A stretch of 64,000 nt of DNA from Marinobacter sp. Arc7-DN-1 (GTDB lineage: Bacteria; Pseudomonadota; Gammaproteobacteria; Pseudomonadales; Oleiphilaceae), in contig NZ_CP031848.1 in the NCBI RefSeq assembly GCF_003441595.1, positions 2,232,001 through 2,296,000 on the forward strand. Direction: 5' to 3'. Numbering within the stretch: the stretch's first letter is position 1; each line of letters opens with the position of its first letter. Shown piece after piece: positions 49,605 to 59,938 of the stretch. A program made the translations under genes and the position numbers. Under the pieces are notes generated by a model. The model made no database searches. It was not told where the DNA came from and saw nothing but the letters and a program-made list of their open reading frames with translations.

Positions 49605-52211
49605 ATGGCGACACGCCATACTCGGAAAGACAACGATATAAAGCGGTACACCGTGGCATCGACACAATGGCTCCGTTTGCTGATAGCACTGACTCTGTTG
49701 TCAGGCCTGGCAGCCCCTTCCCAGGGGGCTGAAACATCGTATATCCCGCAGATTGAGTACCTCCGCGTTGACCCGGACAGCACCCTCACCGCCACTGAAG
49801 CGCTGGCGTCCGACGACTGGCAAACCCTGAAAGAGGAAAGCCCGAATTTCGGCTACATCAGGGACACGGTCTGGCTCCGGTTTCCCGTTAGCCGCCCGGC
49901 AACGATCAATCTTCTGGAAGTCCGCTATTCCCAGCTCGACAGGCTCACTTTCTATCTGCTGGAAAACGGTCGCATTGCAAACCGGGTAGAAACCGGAGAC
50001 CGGGCTCCCTTTGCGCAACGGCCCATATTATACCGCCATTTCCTGTTTCCCTTTGAACAGAGCATTGCCAGTGAGTACCAGATTCTGCTCGAAGTGAGCA
50101 CTCAGGGAGCCATGCAGATACCACTCAGACTCTGGAACGCGCAGGCATTCTTCGAGCACGCATCCATCGAAGATCAGCTGCACGCAGTCTATTACGGCAT
50201 CCTGATCACCGTTATCTTCTTTAATCTGTTCATTTTTTCCGCCTTGCGGGAACCGATGTACCTGCTCTATGTGCTGTCCACGCTCGGCTATCTGCTGGTG
50301 ATCGGCAGCCTCAATGGCACCTCCTTTCAGCTTATATGGCCGGACAACCCTGCCATACAGAACCAGATGATGCTGCTCTCGGTGCCCTTCGCCATGCTGT
50401 TCACCCTGCTGTTCTCCCGCTCGTTTCTGAAACTGCAAGATACCGGCCCTACCCTGGACCGCCTAGTCGTAATTGCCATCGCCCTGAATGCCGTAGCGGC
50501 CGCAATCACGTTCTTCGCCGATTACAGCACCGGGAGCCGTCTGACCGTTGCACTGGCCATTCCCAGCTTCCTGCTGCTGACAACCCTTGGCCCCCTGCAG
50601 TGGGCCAAGGGTAACCCCCAGGCCAGTTACTACACCCTGGCCTGGGGCGCATTGACGCTCGGCAGTGCCGTCACCGCGGCCAACAAATACGGGCTGCTAC
50701 CCACTACCTTCCTGACCACCTACGGGATGCAGATTGGCTCGGCGCTGGAGGCCATCCTGCTCACACTGGCTCTGGCGGCGCGGCTGTATCAGCAACGGCA
50801 GGAGAAGGTGGAAGCCCGAGAGGCCGAACTCAGAGCCATGGCAGCGCGACGCTCGGCAGAGCTCAAACTGATGGACCACGCCCTGCATAACCCGCTGACC
50901 GGTCTCCCCAACCGCAGCAGTTTCGAGATGATGCTGAATGACCTGATGGTGCGCGGCCCGGATAAGCGCTATGGCGTTGCGATCATTCACCTGAACAACC
51001 TGAAGTCCGTTACCAAGACTCTGGGCCACCGCAACAGCGACCGGATCCTGGAGCTGGCGTCGAAACACTACAATGCCGTTATCCGGGAGCTGCCGGGCGC
51101 CATGCCAGTGGAACAGAGCGATCTGCGCAACTTTTTCCTGGCCTCACTGGATCCACAGACCTTTGCGTTTATCGTCGATGCCGATGCCACCGGCTCCGTT
51201 CCCCGGTCGATTCTCAAGGGCCTGGACGGCATTCGGTACCCTATCGAGTACCTTGGCATGCAGGTGCCTCTGGACCCGCGACTGGGTGTGGCGATTTTCC
51301 CGGAGCATGGCCTGGATGCGAACACGCTGATCCGCCGGGCGGTGATCGCCGAGGGCTCGGACTCGGCCCGGGAACGGGGCATCGCCTATTACAAGCCGGC
51401 AAGGGATTCCTACAGCGCTGACCGGCTTACCATGGTTTCGGAGCTGCGGCAGGCACTGGAAAATGATGGGCTGGCGCTTTTCATGCAGCCCAAACAGTCG
51501 CTGAGGACCAACCGGATCGTCGGCCTCGAGGCACTGATTCGCTGGCCGGGACGCTCCCAGCCTCTCCGGGCCGACGAACTGGTTACGCTGGCGGAGCAGA
51601 GCGGCCTGATCAAACCCCTTACCCGCTGGGTTCTCGAGGAATCCCTCAAGCTTCGCTCCCGGCTGCTGGATCAGGGCTGGCCACTGACCATCTCCGTCAA
51701 CATCTCGCCCAACAACCTGCGCGAGCCGGATTTTCCGGCCTTCGTTCAGAAGCTGATGAGCAGTTTTCACAGCCACCAGGGCGCCATCATCCTTGAAGTC
51801 ACCGAGACCTCCATGATGCAGGACCCGGGCAATTCCCTGAGAGCCCTCAACTCCCTGAGCGCCACCGGCATTCCGATCTCCATCGACGACTTCGGGTCCG
51901 GCTACTCATCTCTGTCCTACATCAAGCAGTTACCGGCCAGCGAGGTCAAGATTGACCGGTCGTTGGTCACGGATCTTGCCACCGAGGCCGAAGACCGGGT
52001 CATTGTGCAGACCACCATCGATATGTGCCACAGTCTGGGCTACCGGGTAGTTGCAGAAGGCGTGGAGGATCACGGCACGGCGGATCTGCTGCGGGAGATG
52101 GGGTGTGACATGATCCAGGGTTACCTGATCACACCACCGCTCCCCTTCGATGAATTGCTGGACTGGCTGAGCCGAAACCACCACCAACCGGACCAGCGAA
52201 AACTCGGCTGA
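49605..52211 (+). CDS. 7TM-DISM receptor with degenerate GGDEF and intact EAL
   Basis: 868 aa from ATG 49605 (a TTG at 49569 is less likely). Signal peptide, periplasmic 7TMR-DISMED2 sensor (about 40-170, with VWLRFPVSRPATINLLEVRYSQLD), seven membrane segments (about 190-390), coiled-coil link, a GGDEF-like domain starting NPLTGLPNRSSFE that lacks any GGDEF signature, and an EAL domain. EAL motifs are complete: EALIRW, SVNISPNNL, EVTETSMM, IDDFGSGYSSL, KIDRSLV and VAEGVED. It therefore should act as a c-di-GMP phosphodiesterase gated by a periplasmic signal. Confidence 0.9.
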   Translation: MATRHTRKDNDIKRYTVASTQWLRLLIALTLLSGLAAPSQGAETSYIPQIEYLRVDPDSTLTATEALASDDWQTLKEESPNFGYIRDTVWLRFPVSRPATINLLEVRYSQLDRLTFYLLENGRIANRVETGDRAPFAQRPILYRHFLFPFEQSIASEYQILLEVSTQGAMQIPLRLWNAQAFFEHASIEDQLHAVYYGILITVIFFNLFIFSALREPMYLLYVLSTLGYLLVIGSLNGTSFQLIWPDNPAIQNQMMLLSVPFAMLFTLLFSRSFLKLQDTGPTLDRLVVIAIALNAVAAAITFFADYSTGSRLTVALAIPSFLLLTTLGPLQWAKGNPQASYYTLAWGALTLGSAVTAANKYGLLPTTFLTTYGMQIGSALEAILLTLALAARLYQQRQEKVEAREAELRAMAARRSAELKLMDHALHNPLTGLPNRSSFEMMLNDLMVRGPDKRYGVAIIHLNNLKSVTKTLGHRNSDRILELASKHYNAVIRELPGAMPVEQSDLRNFFLASLDPQTFAFIVDADATGSVPRSILKGLDGIRYPIEYLGMQVPLDPRLGVAIFPEHGLDANTLIRRAVIAEGSDSARERGIAYYKPARDSYSADRLTMVSELRQALENDGLALFMQPKQSLRTNRIVGLEALIRWPGRSQPLRADELVTLAEQSGLIKPLTRWVLEESLKLRSRLLDQGWPLTISVNISPNNLREPDFPAFVQKLMSSFHSHQGAIILEVTETSMMQDPGNSLRALNSLSATGIPISIDDFGSGYSSLSYIKQLPASEVKIDRSLVTDLATEAEDRVIVQTTIDMCHSLGYRVVAEGVEDHGTADLLREMGCDMIQGYLITPPLPFDELLDWLSRNHHQPDQRKLG

Positions 52212-52219
52212 GCACCCTG

Positions 52220-53074
52220 TCAACGCTGACGGATCAGCGCCTCCTGGGTGGTGGAAGCCACCAGCAAACCCTCCTCACTGAAGAAGTTGCCGCGGTTAAA
52301 ACCACGACCCGCCGAGGCGCTGGGGCTGTCCTTGTCGTACAGCAGCCATTCATCCATCCGGAAATCCCGATGGAACCAGATGGCGTGATCAAGACTGGCG
52401 ACCTGAAGGTTTTTGCTCATGAAAGTCAGGCCGTGGGGGTTCAGGGAGGTCCCGAGAAACTGGAAATCGGACGCGTAAGTCAGCAGGCAGCGGTGCAGCA
52501 CCGGATCATCCGGCAACGGCCCCTGAGCGCGGAACCAGCTCTGCTTGTGGGGCGGACGTTTTTCGGGCTTTAGCGGATTTACCGGGTTAACGGGCCGGAT
52601 CTCGATCGGGCGATCACGGGTCAGGGTTTCGCGCACTCTTTCCGGCACCTGGGGTGCCAGGATCTTGCCCCATTCCTGTTCCGAACGAAGTGATTCCGGG
52701 CCCGGCGCGTCAGGCATCTTTAACTGATGCTCAAAGCCCTCTTCAGCCACCTGGAACGACATGGAGCCGGTCAGGATTTCCTTGCCATCCTGGCGAGCAA
52801 TCACCCTGCGAACGGAGAAACTGCCACCATCCCGGACCCGCTGGACTTCGTAATCGATGGGCATGCTGTGATTGCCGGGGCGCAGAAAATAGGCATGCAG
52901 GGAGTGGCACAGACGCCCCTCAACGGTGCGGCTGGCAGCCATCAGCGCCTGGCCGATAACCTGTCCGCCGAACACGTTGGGAAAGCCCAGATCCTCGCTA
53001 TCGCCCTGAAAGTGATCATCGCCAATGGGCGAAAGGTCCAGCAATTCCACCAGCTTCCTGGTTACCTCAAGCAT
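52220..53074 (-). CDS. tesB: Acyl-CoA thioesterase II
   Basis: 284-residue double hot-dog thioesterase that hydrolyses medium- and long-chain acyl-CoA. Typical stretches: GGQVIGQALMAASRTV, HSLHAYFLRPGNHSMPIDYEV, DHAIWFHRDFRMDEWLLYD and AGRGFNRGNFF. AGGAG precedes the ATG. The catalytic Asp/Gln/Thr region is intact. Confidence 0.95.
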   Translation of the reverse strand: MLEVTRKLVELLDLSPIGDDHFQGDSEDLGFPNVFGGQVIGQALMAASRTVEGRLCHSLHAYFLRPGNHSMPIDYEVQRVRDGGSFSVRRVIARQDGKEILTGSMSFQVAEEGFEHQLKMPDAPGPESLRSEQEWGKILAPQVPERVRETLTRDRPIEIRPVNPVNPLKPEKRPPHKQSWFRAQGPLPDDPVLHRCLLTYASDFQFLGTSLNPHGLTFMSKNLQVASLDHAIWFHRDFRMDEWLLYDKDSPSASAGRGFNRGNFFSEEGLLVASTTQEALIRQR

Positions 53075-53160
53075 GCCTGCTCCTGTGATTTCGTTAGCAC
53101 ACGACGGAGTTTTCTACCGCAAGCGGGGAGATTTCGCAATGAAAAGCCGCGAACGGCAGA

Positions 53161-53191
53161 TAAAAACGGCCCCAGAAAACCGGGGGCCGTT
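53161..53191 (-). terminator. Terminator of the rubredoxin-reductase gene
   Basis: On the minus strand ACGGCCCC/GGGGCCGT stem with a nine-base loop is followed by a T-run; it begins about 17 bases past the stop at 53208. Confidence 0.85.
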
Positions 53192-53207
53192 CAGTCATTT
53201 CGGAGGG

Positions 53208-54362
53208 TTACCCGTGTATCGGCGGCACTTCCCGGGACAATGCCTGTTTCTCCAACGCAAAGCGACCTGTTACTGCAAACCCGAGGACCTCACCATCCGG
53301 ACTCTTGAACAGCGCCTTGACGTCAGTGCCGTCCTGCTCCACATCCCAGCTGCCCCGGGCATCCGGAGCCGGCGGGCAGACGGCAGTGGGGCAACAGGGG
53401 GTCTTGATCATCACAGGCATGGTGCCATAGCGCACTTCGGTTCGCTCGCCGGTCAGCGTTTTGGCGAGGGCCCGGGCACAGGCCATCAGGGGCAGGACAT
53501 AGAGCAGAACGTGGCCATCCACCTCGGCACAGTCCCCGAGGGCATAGACGTCCGGCGCCGAGGTTTCCAGAGCACGGTTGACGGTAATGCCACGACCGGT
53601 GGCAATGCCTGCCGCCTCGGCCAGCCCGATCCGGGGCCGCAAGCCCACGGCAGACAGCACCAGATCGGCATCCAGAGTCTCGCCATTGGCCAGGCTCAGG
53701 GCTACGCCACCGCCTTGCCGGTCGATCCGGTCCACCACGGTGCCGAGGTGGAAGCGGACGCCCAGGTTTTCCAGCTCCTGCTGAACCGCATTGGCGGCAA
53801 CGTCCGGCAACAGGCCAGGCATCACCACTTCCGAGGGCGCAATCACGTCCACCTCGTAGCCGCCGTTGCGCAGATCATTGGCGAACTCACAACCGATCAG
53901 GCCGGCACCCATAATTGCGACCCGCTTGCCGTCGCCAAGGGCCTTGCGAAACTCGCGGTAGTCCATCAGGTCATTGATGGAGAACACGTGCTCCTGACCA
54001 TCGCCCTCCAGGCTCAGCCGAATGACATCGGCGCCCCAGGCCAGAACCAGCTTGCGGTAGACGAGGCGCTCGTCGCCCAGCACCAGTTCGTGGCCTTGGG
54101 TATCAATTCCGGTGACGGTGGTGAAGGTCCTGACCCGCACATTCAGTTGCTCCGCCATGGCCTCCGTTGAAGCCTGAGCCAGCCCCCCGGCATCCTTGCC
54201 CTTGGTAAAGCCGGTGGAAAGCATGGGCTTGGAGTAGCTTACGCCGTCATCGGCCGTCACCATGATGACCGGGGTCTCTTTGTCCTGCTTGCGGATTTCC
54301 CGCGCCAGTGAGTAGCCGGACAACCCGGTGCCAACGATAACGATGGGGGCCTGTTCAGTCAT
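53208..54362 (-). CDS. rubB: Rubredoxin reductase
   Basis: 384-residue FAD/NAD(P)H reductase that passes electrons to rubredoxin, which serves alkane hydroxylase in oil degraders. N-terminal FAD motif PIVIVGTGLSGYSLA, NAD motif VAIMGAGLIGCEFANDL, and the C-terminal FAD motif VYALGDCAEVDGH. GGAAC lies before the ATG. Rubredoxin is 38 bp upstream on the same strand; no alkane hydroxylase is in the window. Confidence 0.93.
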   Translation of the reverse strand: MTEQAPIVIVGTGLSGYSLAREIRKQDKETPVIMVTADDGVSYSKPMLSTGFTKGKDAGGLAQASTEAMAEQLNVRVRTFTTVTGIDTQGHELVLGDERLVYRKLVLAWGADVIRLSLEGDGQEHVFSINDLMDYREFRKALGDGKRVAIMGAGLIGCEFANDLRNGGYEVDVIAPSEVVMPGLLPDVAANAVQQELENLGVRFHLGTVVDRIDRQGGGVALSLANGETLDADLVLSAVGLRPRIGLAEAAGIATGRGITVNRALETSAPDVYALGDCAEVDGHVLLYVLPLMACARALAKTLTGERTEVRYGTMPVMIKTPCCPTAVCPPAPDARGSWDVEQDGTDVKALFKSPDGEVLGFAVTGRFALEKQALSREVPPIHG

Positions 54363-54400
54363 AACCGCGTTCCTTGTTTAACCAACCGCGCCGGCTGGTA

Positions 54401-54568
54401 TCAGCCAATCTCGATCATCTCAAAGTCTTCCTTGCCGACACCGCAGTCGGGGCAGACCCAGTCTTCCGGCACGTCTTCCCACTTGGTGCCGGGCTCAATG
54501 CCATCCTCGGGCCAGCCTTCCGCCTCATCGTAAATCAGACCGCAAACCACGCACTGCCACTTCTTCAT
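54401..54568 (-). CDS. rubA: Rubredoxin
   Basis: 55 aa; the two iron knuckles CVVCG and CPDCG hold one Fe(Cys)4 centre. Aromatic core residues (W4, Y13, W37) are in place. The start at 54568 follows a GGGGAGA site; the longer open frame to 54751 is spurious. Electron carrier to alkane or other oxygenases, fed by the reductase just downstream. Confidence 0.97.
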   Translation of the reverse strand: MKKWQCVVCGLIYDEAEGWPEDGIEPGTKWEDVPEDWVCPDCGVGKEDFEMIEIG

Positions 54569-54800
54569 AGAACGTCTCCCCATGTCTTTCGGGCGCAATG
54601 ATAATTGTCCGACAATCTTTCGCGCAAGTGTATTACCCTTGTTAACAGATACGAACAACGGTTGAATCAGGCCATCATACCCATCGCCCCGGAATTGACC
54701 AATGCCAATGCCGACACTCGGTTCCGGAGTTTTCCGCCAGTAGCCACACATACCGGCCCGCGAGAACTGACCGCCCCTCCCTTCCGGCGCCCCTCTCCGG

Positions 54801-54806
54801 TATAAT
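54801..54806 (+). promoter_or_regulatory. Consensus -10 box for the hpt-ubiC-ubiA region
   Basis: A perfect TATAAT lies 28 bases before the hpt-like start. No good -35 is seen in the GC-rich stretch upstream. Confidence 0.4.
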
Positions 54807-54834
54807 CGCCCGTTTTACGACAGGACCGACCGAT

Positions 54835-55392
54835 ATGACCGATACCGTCGCCGAGATGAACCAGGTAATGGCCGAAGCCGACTGCCTGGTCGATGAACAG
54901 CAGGTACAGACTGCAATTGGCAAGCTGGCCGACGATATTGCCGACCGCCTGAAAGACAGCAATCCGCTGTTGTTCTGCGTGATGAATGGCGGGCTGATCC
55001 TCACCGGGCAGTTACTGCCCCGGCTCCGGTTCCCGGTCCAGGCCGAGTACCTGCACGCCACCCGTTACCGCCAGGAAACCACCGGCGGCATCCTGGAGTG
55101 GAAGCTGCAACCCGAAGCCGACATCAACGGCCGCACCATCCTGATTGTGGATGACATCCTGGATGAAGGCACAACCCTGTGCGCCATTGCCGATTACTGC
55201 CGGGCCCACGGTGCCAGGGAAGTGCTCACCGCGGTACTGGTCGACAAGAAACACGACCGGAAAGCCCGCCCGGATCTGAAGGCGGATTTTACCGGCCTGG
55301 ACGTGGAAGACCGTTTCCTGTTCGGTTACGGCATGGACTACAAGGGCTACTGGCGCAACGCGCCCGGCATCTATGCGGTCAAGGGACTCTGA
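54835..55392 (+). CDS. hpt: Hypoxanthine-guanine phosphoribosyltransferase-like protein
   Basis: 185 aa type I phosphoribosyltransferase. PRPP loop TILIVDDILDEGTTL is intact; LLFCVMNGGLILTGQLLPRL and the C-terminal [23 protein letters not shown] match hypoxanthine-guanine PRTs. Salvages purine bases into nucleotides. The last 20 bases overlap ubiC. Confidence 0.88.
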   Translation: MTDTVAEMNQVMAEADCLVDEQQVQTAIGKLADDIADRLKDSNPLLFCVMNGGLILTGQLLPRLRFPVQAEYLHATRYRQETTGGILEWKLQPEADINGRTILIVDDILDEGTTLCAIADYCRAHGAREVLTAVLVDKKHDRKARPDLKADFTGLDVEDRFLFGYGMDYKGYWRNAPGIYAVKGL

Positions 55393-55957
55393 TATCAAAA
55401 GCCAACTGAGCGATATCAACAGCCACCTGACTATCCCCCCGACGAGCTGGTATCGCTCTCTCACAGCGGCCGGGCTGCGCAATCCCGCGGTGCACGGCCG
55501 CGCCCGGTACTGGCTGCAGGTGGAAGGCTCGTTTACCCGGGCCCTGCAGAAACATTGCACCCGGTCATTCCATGTCGAGGTTCGGCGGGAGGGCTTCGAC
55601 TCGCCGAGCCTGGAAGAATCCCGGCGCCTGGCAATTCCCCCCAGGCAACACGCCTGGATACGGGAAGTCCGGCTGTGCGGTGATGGCGAGCCCTGGGTGC
55701 TGGCACGGACCGTCATCCCCCTGAACTGCCTGGAAGGTGAAGGGCGCCGCCTGCTGCACCTGGGCAACAGGCCACTGGGGGCCTATTTGTTCACCAGCCC
55801 TCATTGGGAACGGGGCCCGCTGGAAACCGGCCTCTGCAATCCTGTCATTCCCGGCCAGCCAGAGCTGGCCCGGCGCTCCCTGTTCAGTGGCCATAACAGC
55901 TCCCTGCTGGTGGGTGAATATTTCCTGCCCGCCCTGCTTCACCGGAACACGCTTTAA
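55373..55957 (+). CDS. ubiC: Chorismate lyase
   Basis: Makes 4-hydroxybenzoate from chorismate for ubiquinone. 194 aa; typical stretches are [53 protein letters not shown] and ARRSLF...[11 protein letters not shown]. The ATG at 55373 overlaps hpt by 20 bp; ubiA follows 70 bp later, the usual pair. Confidence 0.92.
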   Translation: MRSRDSDIKSQLSDINSHLTIPPTSWYRSLTAAGLRNPAVHGRARYWLQVEGSFTRALQKHCTRSFHVEVRREGFDSPSLEESRRLAIPPRQHAWIREVRLCGDGEPWVLARTVIPLNCLEGEGRRLLHLGNRPLGAYLFTSPHWERGPLETGLCNPVIPGQPELARRSLFSGHNSSLLVGEYFLPALLHRNTL

Positions 55958-56027
55958 CCGACCGCCTGCCACTGGCTATAATCCCCTGCACTTGCTGAAT
56001 TCGCAGAACACCAGACGGACGCACCCC

Positions 56028-56915
56028 ATGTTGCCCGATGCCATGCCAGACCCTATCCAGCGCCGGTTGGCCGACTACGCCAGCCTGCTCAGAATCGACC
56101 GCCCGATCGGGACATTGCTCCTGCTCTGGCCTACCTACTGGGCTCTCTGGCTGGCCGGAGAAGGCAGCCCCGGATTTGGCAATGTCATCATTTTCACACT
56201 GGGCGTTTTCTTCATGCGCGCCGCCGGTTGCGCCATCAACGATTTCGCCGACCGGGACTGGGACCGGCATGTAAAACGGACCAGGGACCGCCCGCTCACG
56301 GCCGGCCGGGTGAAGCCCTGGGAAGCGGTTGCGCTTTTTGCCGGCTTGTGCCTGATTTCATTCCTGATGGTCGTACTGTTCACCAACCCCCTGACCCTTT
56401 ACCTGTCCTTCGGTGGTGCGCTGCTGGCGCTCATTTACCCGTTCATGAAGCGGTACACCCACCTGCCCCAGCTCTTTCTGGGAGCTGCCTTCTCATGGGC
56501 CATTCCCATGGCCTGGGCGGCAGAGGCCGGCGAACTCAGCCAGCTCACCTGGCTGCTATTCACCGCCAACGTACTCTGGACGGTGGCCTACGACACCCTC
56601 TATGCCATGGTGGACCGGGACGACGACCTGAAAGTGGGCATCAAGTCCACGGCCATCCTGTTCGGTGATGCCGATAAAGCGATCATTGCCACCCTGCAGG
56701 GTATGGTTGTGCTGATCCTGGTCATCGTGGGCCAGCGCGCCGAACTGGGCACATTTTATTATCTGGGCGTGGTGGTCATGGCCTGCCTGTTCGTGTACCA
56801 CCAGTTCCTGGCCCGGGAACGGGAGCGTGAGGGCTGCTTCAAGGCGTTTCTCAATAACAGCTGGGCCGGGTTCGCGGTGTTTACTGGCCTGGCCATCGAT
56901 CTGCTGATGCGCTGA
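56028..56915 (+). CDS. ubiA: 4-hydroxybenzoate octaprenyltransferase
   Basis: 295-residue membrane prenyltransferase for ubiquinone. Start 56028 gives [28 protein letters not shown], the normal N-terminus. The two Asp-rich motifs are [20 protein letters not shown] and [16 protein letters not shown]. Multiple membrane segments. Paired with ubiC. Confidence 0.96.
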   Translation: MLPDAMPDPIQRRLADYASLLRIDRPIGTLLLLWPTYWALWLAGEGSPGFGNVIIFTLGVFFMRAAGCAINDFADRDWDRHVKRTRDRPLTAGRVKPWEAVALFAGLCLISFLMVVLFTNPLTLYLSFGGALLALIYPFMKRYTHLPQLFLGAAFSWAIPMAWAAEAGELSQLTWLLFTANVLWTVAYDTLYAMVDRDDDLKVGIKSTAILFGDADKAIIATLQGMVVLILVIVGQRAELGTFYYLGVVVMACLFVYHQFLAREREREGCFKAFLNNSWAGFAVFTGLAIDLLMR

Positions 56916-56918
56916 TCC

Positions 56919-56936
56919 TGTCATATACTTGTAACA
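56919..56936 (+). promoter_or_regulatory. Pho box upstream of phoB
   Basis: CTGTCAT-ATAC-TTGTAAC matches the two-heptamer Pho box (CTGTCAT-N4-CTGTCAC) closely. It lies 56 bases before phoB, as expected for autoregulation by PhoB. Confidence 0.75.
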
Positions 56937-56991
56937 CTTGGACGTTGTAATGGGGTAGCAACAAATCAAGGTCTGACACAGGTTAAAGCTC

Positions 56992-57684
56992 ATGACTGGA
57001 AAAACTGTCCTGATCGTCGATGATGAGGCGCCGATCCGCGAGATGATCGCCGTGGCCCTCGAAATGGCGGATTATGACTATCTGGAGGCAGCGGACGCCC
57101 GGGAAGCCCATGCCCTGATTGTCGACAAACACCCGGATCTCGTGCTCCTGGACTGGATGCTCCCCGGCACCAGTGGCGTGGAGCTGGCCCGTCGCCTGAA
57201 AAAGGAAGAGGCGACCGCCGATATTCCCATCATCATGCTCACCGCCAAGGTGGAGGAAGACAACAAGATTCAGGGTCTGGAAGTCGGTGCTGATGACTAC
57301 ATCACCAAGCCGTTCAGCCCGAGGGAACTGGTTGCCCGCCTGAAAGCGGTCCTGCGGCGCGCGACACCGCCCGGCGTGGACAACCCCATTGAAGTGGAAG
57401 GCCTGACCCTGGACCCGATCGGCCACCGGGTCACCACCAACGAGGGCGCCCTCACCATGGGCCCGACCGAGTACCGGCTGTTGCAGTTCTTCATGACCCA
57501 CCAGGAACGGGTATATACTCGCTCCCAGCTTCTGGACCAGGTCTGGGGCGGTAATGTCTATGTCGAGGAACGGACGGTTGATGTCCACATCCGCCGGCTG
57601 CGCAAGGCCCTTGGCGACGACTACGACCATCTGATCCAGACGGTTCGGGGAACCGGTTACCGCTTCTCGACCAAAGCCGCGTAA
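56992..57684 (+). CDS. phoB: Phosphate regulon response regulator PhoB
   Basis: 230 aa. Receiver domain with [14 protein letters not shown], phospho-Asp in [13 protein letters not shown], Thr and Lys in [13 protein letters not shown] and [12 protein letters not shown]-terminal OmpR-type winged helix with [31 protein letters not shown] and [12 protein letters not shown]. Activates phosphate-starvation genes. phoR follows 53 bp later. Confidence 0.97.
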   Translation: MTGKTVLIVDDEAPIREMIAVALEMADYDYLEAADAREAHALIVDKHPDLVLLDWMLPGTSGVELARRLKKEEATADIPIIMLTAKVEEDNKIQGLEVGADDYITKPFSPRELVARLKAVLRRATPPGVDNPIEVEGLTLDPIGHRVTTNEGALTMGPTEYRLLQFFMTHQERVYTRSQLLDQVWGGNVYVEERTVDVHIRRLRKALGDDYDHLIQTVRGTGYRFSTKAA

Positions 57685-57737
57685 GTAACTCCGGCCAGCT
57701 GAGCGTCAGCCCCGGATCGGACACAAGGCAGTTTTTG

Positions 57738-59057
57738 ATGCAACACAACTGGTCTCGGTACCTGCGCTACATCCTCGGCGGACTGCTCGGCTCCACTCTG
57801 GTCGGCCTCTACTTCGGCGAGCCTTATTACGGGCTCACTTTCGGACTGGTCATCTATCTCTGGTGGACGCTTGTTCAGGCCCGGCGCCTGTACCAGTGGC
57901 TGGCCAACCCCAGCGCCACGGACGAAGCGCCTCAGAGCATCGGGCTGTGGGGCGACATCTTCGACAATCTCCACAAACTGCACCAGACTCATCTGAGAAC
58001 CCAGGATCGCTTGCGGGCCCAGATAAACCGGGTGCAGGAGTCCACCAACGCCATGCGCGATGGTGTGATCATGACCGACTCCGGGGGTGCCATGGAGTGG
58101 TGGAACGGATCAGCCGAATACCTGCTGGGCTTCCGGCGCAACACGGACCGCGGCCAGTACATCCACAACCTGATCCGCACACCCGCCTTCAAGACCTACT
58201 TCGATTCCCGGAACTACCGGGAGCCGCTGGAGATCCACTCCCCGGCCAAACCCCATATTCACCTGCAGATACAGATCAGCCTGTTCGGTGACGACGACCG
58301 TCTGATCGTCGCCAAGGACGTCACCCGTCTGTTCCAGCTGGAGCAGATGCGCCGGGACTTCGTCGGAAACGTGTCCCATGAGATGCGCACGCCACTGACG
58401 GTGATCAGTGGTTACCTGGAAACCCTGGTCGACAACGCCGATGACCTGCCGCCAAAGTGGCGCCGGGCCATTAACACCATGGCCGCCCAGTCGTCCCGGA
58501 TGGAAGCCCTGATTACGGATCTGATCCTGCTGTCGAAGATTGAAACCGGTGAACAGACGGTGAATGACACCCTCACGGACGTGGACCAGTTGATCAGCCA
58601 GATCAGCCACGATGCCCGGGCGCTCAGTGGCGACAAGCAGCACGAGATAAGGGTTCAGGTCGGTGACCACCGGTTACTGAAAGGTGATGAAAGCCAGTTG
58701 CGCAGCGCCTTCTCAAACCTGATCTTCAATGCCGTCAAGTACACGCCAGCCGGGGGAAAAATTACCGTATCCTGGTCCACCAACCGGGAAGGCGCGCACC
58801 TGTCGGTCAAAGACACCGGAATCGGCATTGATCCGGTGCACATCCCTCGTCTGACGGAACGCTTTTACCGGGCTGATCCAAGCCGGCACAAGGACACCGG
58901 AGGCACCGGGCTTGGTCTGGCGATCGTCAAACACGTGCTGCTCAATCACGATGGCAATCTGGAAATACGCAGCCGCATTGGCGATGGCAGCGAATTCATC
59001 TGCCACTTCCCCAGGGACAGGCTGGCAGAGCGCGTACCGGAGAAGACCGGAAACTAG
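57738..59057 (+). CDS. phoR: Phosphate regulon sensor kinase PhoR
   Basis: 439 aa. N-terminal hydrophobic segments (YILGGLLGSTLVGLYFG, LTFGLVIYLWWTL), PAS domain about 100-200, then HisKA with FVGNVSHEMRTPLTVISGYLETL, and ATPase motifs NLIFNAVKYTPAG, DTGIGID and GTGLGLAIVKHVL. Phosphorylates PhoB under low phosphate. Start 57738 is preferred over TTG 57735. It overlaps the convergent regulator gene by 4 bp. Confidence 0.95.
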   Translation: MQHNWSRYLRYILGGLLGSTLVGLYFGEPYYGLTFGLVIYLWWTLVQARRLYQWLANPSATDEAPQSIGLWGDIFDNLHKLHQTHLRTQDRLRAQINRVQESTNAMRDGVIMTDSGGAMEWWNGSAEYLLGFRRNTDRGQYIHNLIRTPAFKTYFDSRNYREPLEIHSPAKPHIHLQIQISLFGDDDRLIVAKDVTRLFQLEQMRRDFVGNVSHEMRTPLTVISGYLETLVDNADDLPPKWRRAINTMAAQSSRMEALITDLILLSKIETGEQTVNDTLTDVDQLISQISHDARALSGDKQHEIRVQVGDHRLLKGDESQLRSAFSNLIFNAVKYTPAGGKITVSWSTNREGAHLSVKDTGIGIDPVHIPRLTERFYRADPSRHKDTGGTGLGLAIVKHVLLNHDGNLEIRSRIGDGSEFICHFPRDRLAERVPEKTGN

Positions 59058-59938
59058 CGCTTACCGGCACGGAAGCGGGCGACAAACCGGGACAGATCTT
59101 CCAGCTTTTTCGGGTCCTCGTCGACAAAGCGGATGGTCACGCTGACGAAATCGGTGTCCTGGCGCTTGTCTACCGCCTGTAACTGATGCACGTAGCCATT
59201 CAGCCGGGCCATCTGGCCCTCACCTGTCTCAATATCAACCACGGCCTGATCAAGAATACCGGGAAATACCTGATCCCGTTTGGCGATCACCCGGACTTCC
59301 GTCAGGTTGATGTCCTTGACCACGGATTTCAGGGTACTTCCGGCAAAGCGGATAGAGGCAAGACTCATCGCACCCCGGGCCTGGGCCTGTCTCGGGGTTG
59401 CCGGACTGCCCGGCATCAAGGGCGACGACGGGGCCGATTTCTCAGGAGTTCCCGGCGCCGTGGCCGGCTCCTGCTTGCGGGTCAGCAAGGCCGCAGATTC
59501 CTTGAATGCGTCTGCGGGACTGGCCATGGACTTGCCGCTGTGATCCATGGCGTCCTGCAGTTTTCGCCCCATGACCTTGATAATTTTCCTGCTAAGGCCA
59601 TCCGGGCTGAACGGCTTGCCGAGGTATTCGGAAACCCCTCCCTTGACCGCTTCAATCACATGATTCTTGTCCCCCCGGCTGGTGATCATGATAAACGGCA
59701 CTTTCTCGTACTGGGGCTGCTCACGCATCCACTGCAACAGCTCCAGCCCGGACATTTCCGGCATCTCCCAGTCGCATAGCACCAGATCAAATGCCGTCCG
59801 GGACATCAGTGACTGAGCCCGCCGGCCGTTCTGGGCATCGATTGTCTCGAATACCGGAAAGCGCTGGCGCACTGTTCGCTTGACCAAATCACGTACAAAG
59901 CTGGCGTCGTCCACCACCAGCGCTTTCAGCATTACCAT
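59054..59938 (-). CDS. Response regulator with possible PilZ-like C-terminal domain
   Basis: 294 aa from ATG 59938, which has a GGAAGG site; the longer frame is unlikely. Receiver domain: ALVVDDASFVRDLV, phospho-Asp in LVLCDWEMPEMSGLELL, IMITSRGDKNHV, and Lys in YLGKPFSPDGL. A Pro/Ala/Ser-rich linker follows. The last ~110 residues (ARGAMSLASIRFAGSTLKSVVKDINLTEVRVI) are beta-rich and could be PilZ-like, but lack clear RxxxR. Pseudomonas has a similar regulator near phoBR. Partner unknown. Confidence 0.75.
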   Translation of the reverse strand: MVMLKALVVDDASFVRDLVKRTVRQRFPVFETIDAQNGRRAQSLMSRTAFDLVLCDWEMPEMSGLELLQWMREQPQYEKVPFIMITSRGDKNHVIEAVKGGVSEYLGKPFSPDGLSRKIIKVMGRKLQDAMDHSGKSMASPADAFKESAALLTRKQEPATAPGTPEKSAPSSPLMPGSPATPRQAQARGAMSLASIRFAGSTLKSVVKDINLTEVRVIAKRDQVFPGILDQAVVDIETGEGQMARLNGYVHQLQAVDKRQDTDFVSVTIRFVDEDPKKLEDLSRFVARFRAGKR

